Shown here piece by piece: positions 61,685 through 64,000 of a stretch of 64,000 bases of DNA. Origin of the DNA: Delphinapterus leucas (taxonomy: Eukaryota > Chordata > Mammalia > Artiodactyla > Monodontidae); contig NW_022098050.1 in NCBI RefSeq assembly GCF_002288925.2, positions 670,977 through 734,976 of the forward strand. The letters run 5' to 3'. Both the position numbers and the translations under genes were made by a program. Numbering within the stretch: position 1 is the stretch's first letter; the number at the start of each line of letters is the position of its first letter. The notes under the pieces were generated by a model. The model did not search any database. It worked only from the letters and a program-made list of their open reading frames with translations, and was not told where the DNA came from.

Positions 61685-63357
61685 AAATTGTATTTGGAGA
61701 GATGTCTGATTCCAGTAATGGTAGACCATTTCAGCCCAACCATCCTACTGAGAAAACCTAGGAAATCTGGAAGATATTAAAGATATTATTTAAAGGCACC
61801 AAAGACCCAAGGAAGAGACAGGATCTCAGAGAGAGGAGAAGCCCAAGTGGTGAGACTCAAATTTGGTACCACTTTTCCCCCTTAGGTCCTTTACTAATTC
61901 AAAAGGGATACTGAGGACCCAAAATGTTAAGCAGAAAGTTGTAGCTGAGAAGCTATGCAGTTGATCAGGGCTTCCAGCCCAGGGGACACAAATTGGACCT
62001 GACTACACACCACCGAGGAGAGGTTCTGGAAAACAATCCAACATATCATTTGACATCTCTGAGAGGATATGCCCTAAATGTAAATATGAACCAGAAATAC
62101 AAAACTCTTCACAAAACCTGAGACCCAGCCTTAAAAGAACACAATCCCTCACTGTTATGAGATGAATTACTCCCACGCTGATTGCCCCTCATAAGCAAAA
62201 TAAAATGCTCCATGGCCTCCAATTATCTCCATAGTGTTTCATACAGAAAACCTAGTTTGCAGTCAAAAATAAACATACATACAAAAATGAACAGAAAGGA
62301 AAGGATTAGCATCAGGCCTATATTACATTTTCCCCACTTACTGTGGATGCCAGGACAGAAAGATCAATGACTTGGTTATACCCACACAATTTAGAGTGAC
62401 CGTGATATATCACTGTATACCTATTAGGGCTAGAATTTAAAATACTGATGATTCCCAGTGCTGACAAAGATGCAGAGCTACTGTGACTTTCATACACTAC
62501 TAATAGAATATAAAATGATTCAATCATTTGGAAAACCTCATTGACTTATTTATGATGTGATCCATCCTTTCCACTTCTGGGTGTTTATTCTAGAGAAATT
62601 AAAGCTTATGTCCACACACATGTTTGTATAAGAATGTTCAATGCCTGGACAAGGGACCATGGAGAAAGTCAGGAGAGGTGATTACACAACTCCACATGGG
62701 AATTTTGGCAAGTAACAGATATGTTCATTATCTTGTTTTGTGAATATATACATATATGCAAATCATAACATACTGCATATTTTAAAATTATACAATTTAT
62801 AGTTATACCTCAACAATCTTTTCAAATGCGTAGGATGCACCAAAACATGCATCTAAAGAAAATTTCCCATGTTAAATGCAAAAGAGAAAATGCTGGAAAA
62901 TTCAGGACCTGATTATTCCTCAAAAAACTTTAGAAAAAAATGGTAAAGTGGAGAAAATAAAACTAACAATAAAATTTAATGAAGTTTTAAAAATACAAGA
63001 GAATATCAACAAAACCAAAAGAGTTCTTTTTTCAAAGGGTTAATAAAATTGATAAACATCTAGCAAGGCTGATATAGAAAAAAGAGAAGGCATGCATAAT
63101 CCATATTAGGAATATAAAGGGGGTCATCCCTACAGATTCTTGAGACATAGACATAAAATTATAAGAAGTTGTATCCAATACATTTAACATGAGATGAAAT
63201 GACAAAATTCCAAGAAAAACACAGGTAAAAAAAGAAAATTTAGGAAACAGTGAAAAACTTCAAAAAAGGTTTAATTTGACCCATTTGAAATTTATATCAA
63301 ACCAAAAAGAGTTTTATAGGAAAGGAAGATCAAAGGTCTCTTTCATGACCAAAAAAA

Positions 63358-63395
<38 letters not shown>

Positions 63396-64000
63396 AACGC
63401 TTAACAAACTTAATCCAAGATACAGCAACTGTAATATACATAAACAAATAATGTTTAATCCAAGATAAATTCATGTTTTGTATCATCTGGAAATCAAACA
63501 AAGTTAACAGAACAAAAGAATAAAATGATAGGTTTATCCCAAAATATGCAAAAATGCCATTGGAAAAAATTAAGCTCGATTAAAAGCAAAAGAACTCAGA
63601 AAACTGAAGCAAATATAATAACTAGTGTTGAAATATTGAAAACTTAGCCCCTTGAGATCAAGAACAACACAAGTATGCTTATTATCACTAGTTTTGCTCA
63701 ACATTTTAGGGAGGCCCTAGCCAGGGCAATAAAACAAGAAAAAGATAAAAACAAAGGCATAACGATTGAAAGAGAAGGAATGCAACCGCCATTATTCACA
63801 GGTTGCATCATTACATATTTATAATATCTAAAAGTAATCTATCCTTAGTGTGTTTGAATAAATTAGTCAATTTAGCAAGATTACTGGGTACAAGCTCGAC
63901 AAAAAAATCAAGTGTAATTCTAGATGCCACAAACAGTTAATTAAAGAATTACATTACTATAAAAATACTATTTACGACAGCATCAAAGAACGTCAAACTC
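61685..64000 (+). repeat. Mosaic unit g, cut by the window edge
   Basis: C (tggtagaccatttcagccca, gaaatctggaagatattaaa), D (62390), E (62790), the L1 ORF2 part and G (63590, attttagggaggccctagcc) are present. The unit continues past 64000. Confidence 0.85.
63361..63394 (+). repeat. (GT)n microsatellite
   Basis: 17 TG units without interruption, preceded by an A-run. Confidence 0.98.

Larger units (their letters stand above)
28890..64000 (+). repeat. Large tandem array of mosaic ~6-kb units built from L1 pieces
   Basis: Nine landmark blocks recur in a fixed order. C (L1 5'-like): 32240, 42690, 49170, 55195, 61695. D (L1 ORF2 end): 35640, 43430, 49910, 55690 (partial), 62390. E (L1M 3' terminus): 36070, 43890, 50370, 55980, 62790. 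F: 36600, 45340, 51235, 56490. G (reverse-transcriptase piece): 36920, 45790, 51650, 56880, 63590. H: 37130, 46150, 52075, 57260. I (antisense L1-like): 37980, 46690, 52610, 58160. A: 28890, 33170, 48190, 54290, 59010. B: 34165, 38870, 48880, 55000, 61390. C-to-C spacing in the regular part is 6480, 6025 and 6500. The repetition of junctions between sense and antisense L1 pieces requires duplication of an already composite unit. The array runs off the right edge. Confidence 0.85.

Overview
This window is nuclear DNA from a mammal, most likely a cetacean (a hippopotamus is the main alternative). The clearest sign is a set of about 13 tRNA-Glu-derived SINEs of the CHR type (head gggcttccctggtggcgcag, B-box-like GGTTCGTGCCC, long poly(A)), a family typical of the whale/hippo branch. 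L1 3' ends of the cetartiodactyl kind and older eutherian repeats (MIR, MER5-like, MaLR LTRs, L1M-like LINEs) accompany them. The background is AT-rich and LINE-dense. I find no protein-coding gene, no functional RNA gene and no CpG island. The longer open frames are SINE or LINE readthrough, or frames inside noncoding tandem repeats, so I report no CDS.

Layout. 1-8.8 kb: AT-rich DNA with scattered old repeats, one long-form SINE (5.38 kb) and a probable minus-strand ERV LTR (about 7.14-7.94 kb) split by a young L1 3' fragment with a 17-bp target-site duplication (TSD). 8.86-15.7 kb: a degenerate tandem array of monomers of roughly 420-600 bp that I cannot assign to any family; the best-preserved part is 12.3-15.1 kb. 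15.9-21.4 kb: fossil DNA transposon, MIR and L1 pieces, plus a near-perfect 30-bp inverted repeat at 17.94-18.01 kb. 21.7-32.2 kb: broken sense-strand L1M-like elements (ORF1, intergenic and ORF2 remnants) peppered with SINEs.

About 28.9/32 kb to the right edge: a second, larger tandem structure. A composite unit of about 6-6.5 kb (L1 5'-like segment, L1 3' end, ORF2 reverse-transcriptase remnant, antisense L1 piece, L1 intergenic piece, old repeat) recurs head-to-tail at least four times in the same internal order, with two more irregular copies at the left. Different insertions decorate individual copies: a MaLR LTR, an MST-like LTR, two solo LTRs with clean TSDs, a cetartiodactyl L1 3' end and several SINEs. 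The shared order therefore arose by duplication before those insertions.

Nothing here works together as a pathway. The main interest is the two tandem arrays, the hairpin, and the nested insertions that give a relative chronology. All family names come from recognition by eye and no database search was run. Divergence statements are visual estimates.
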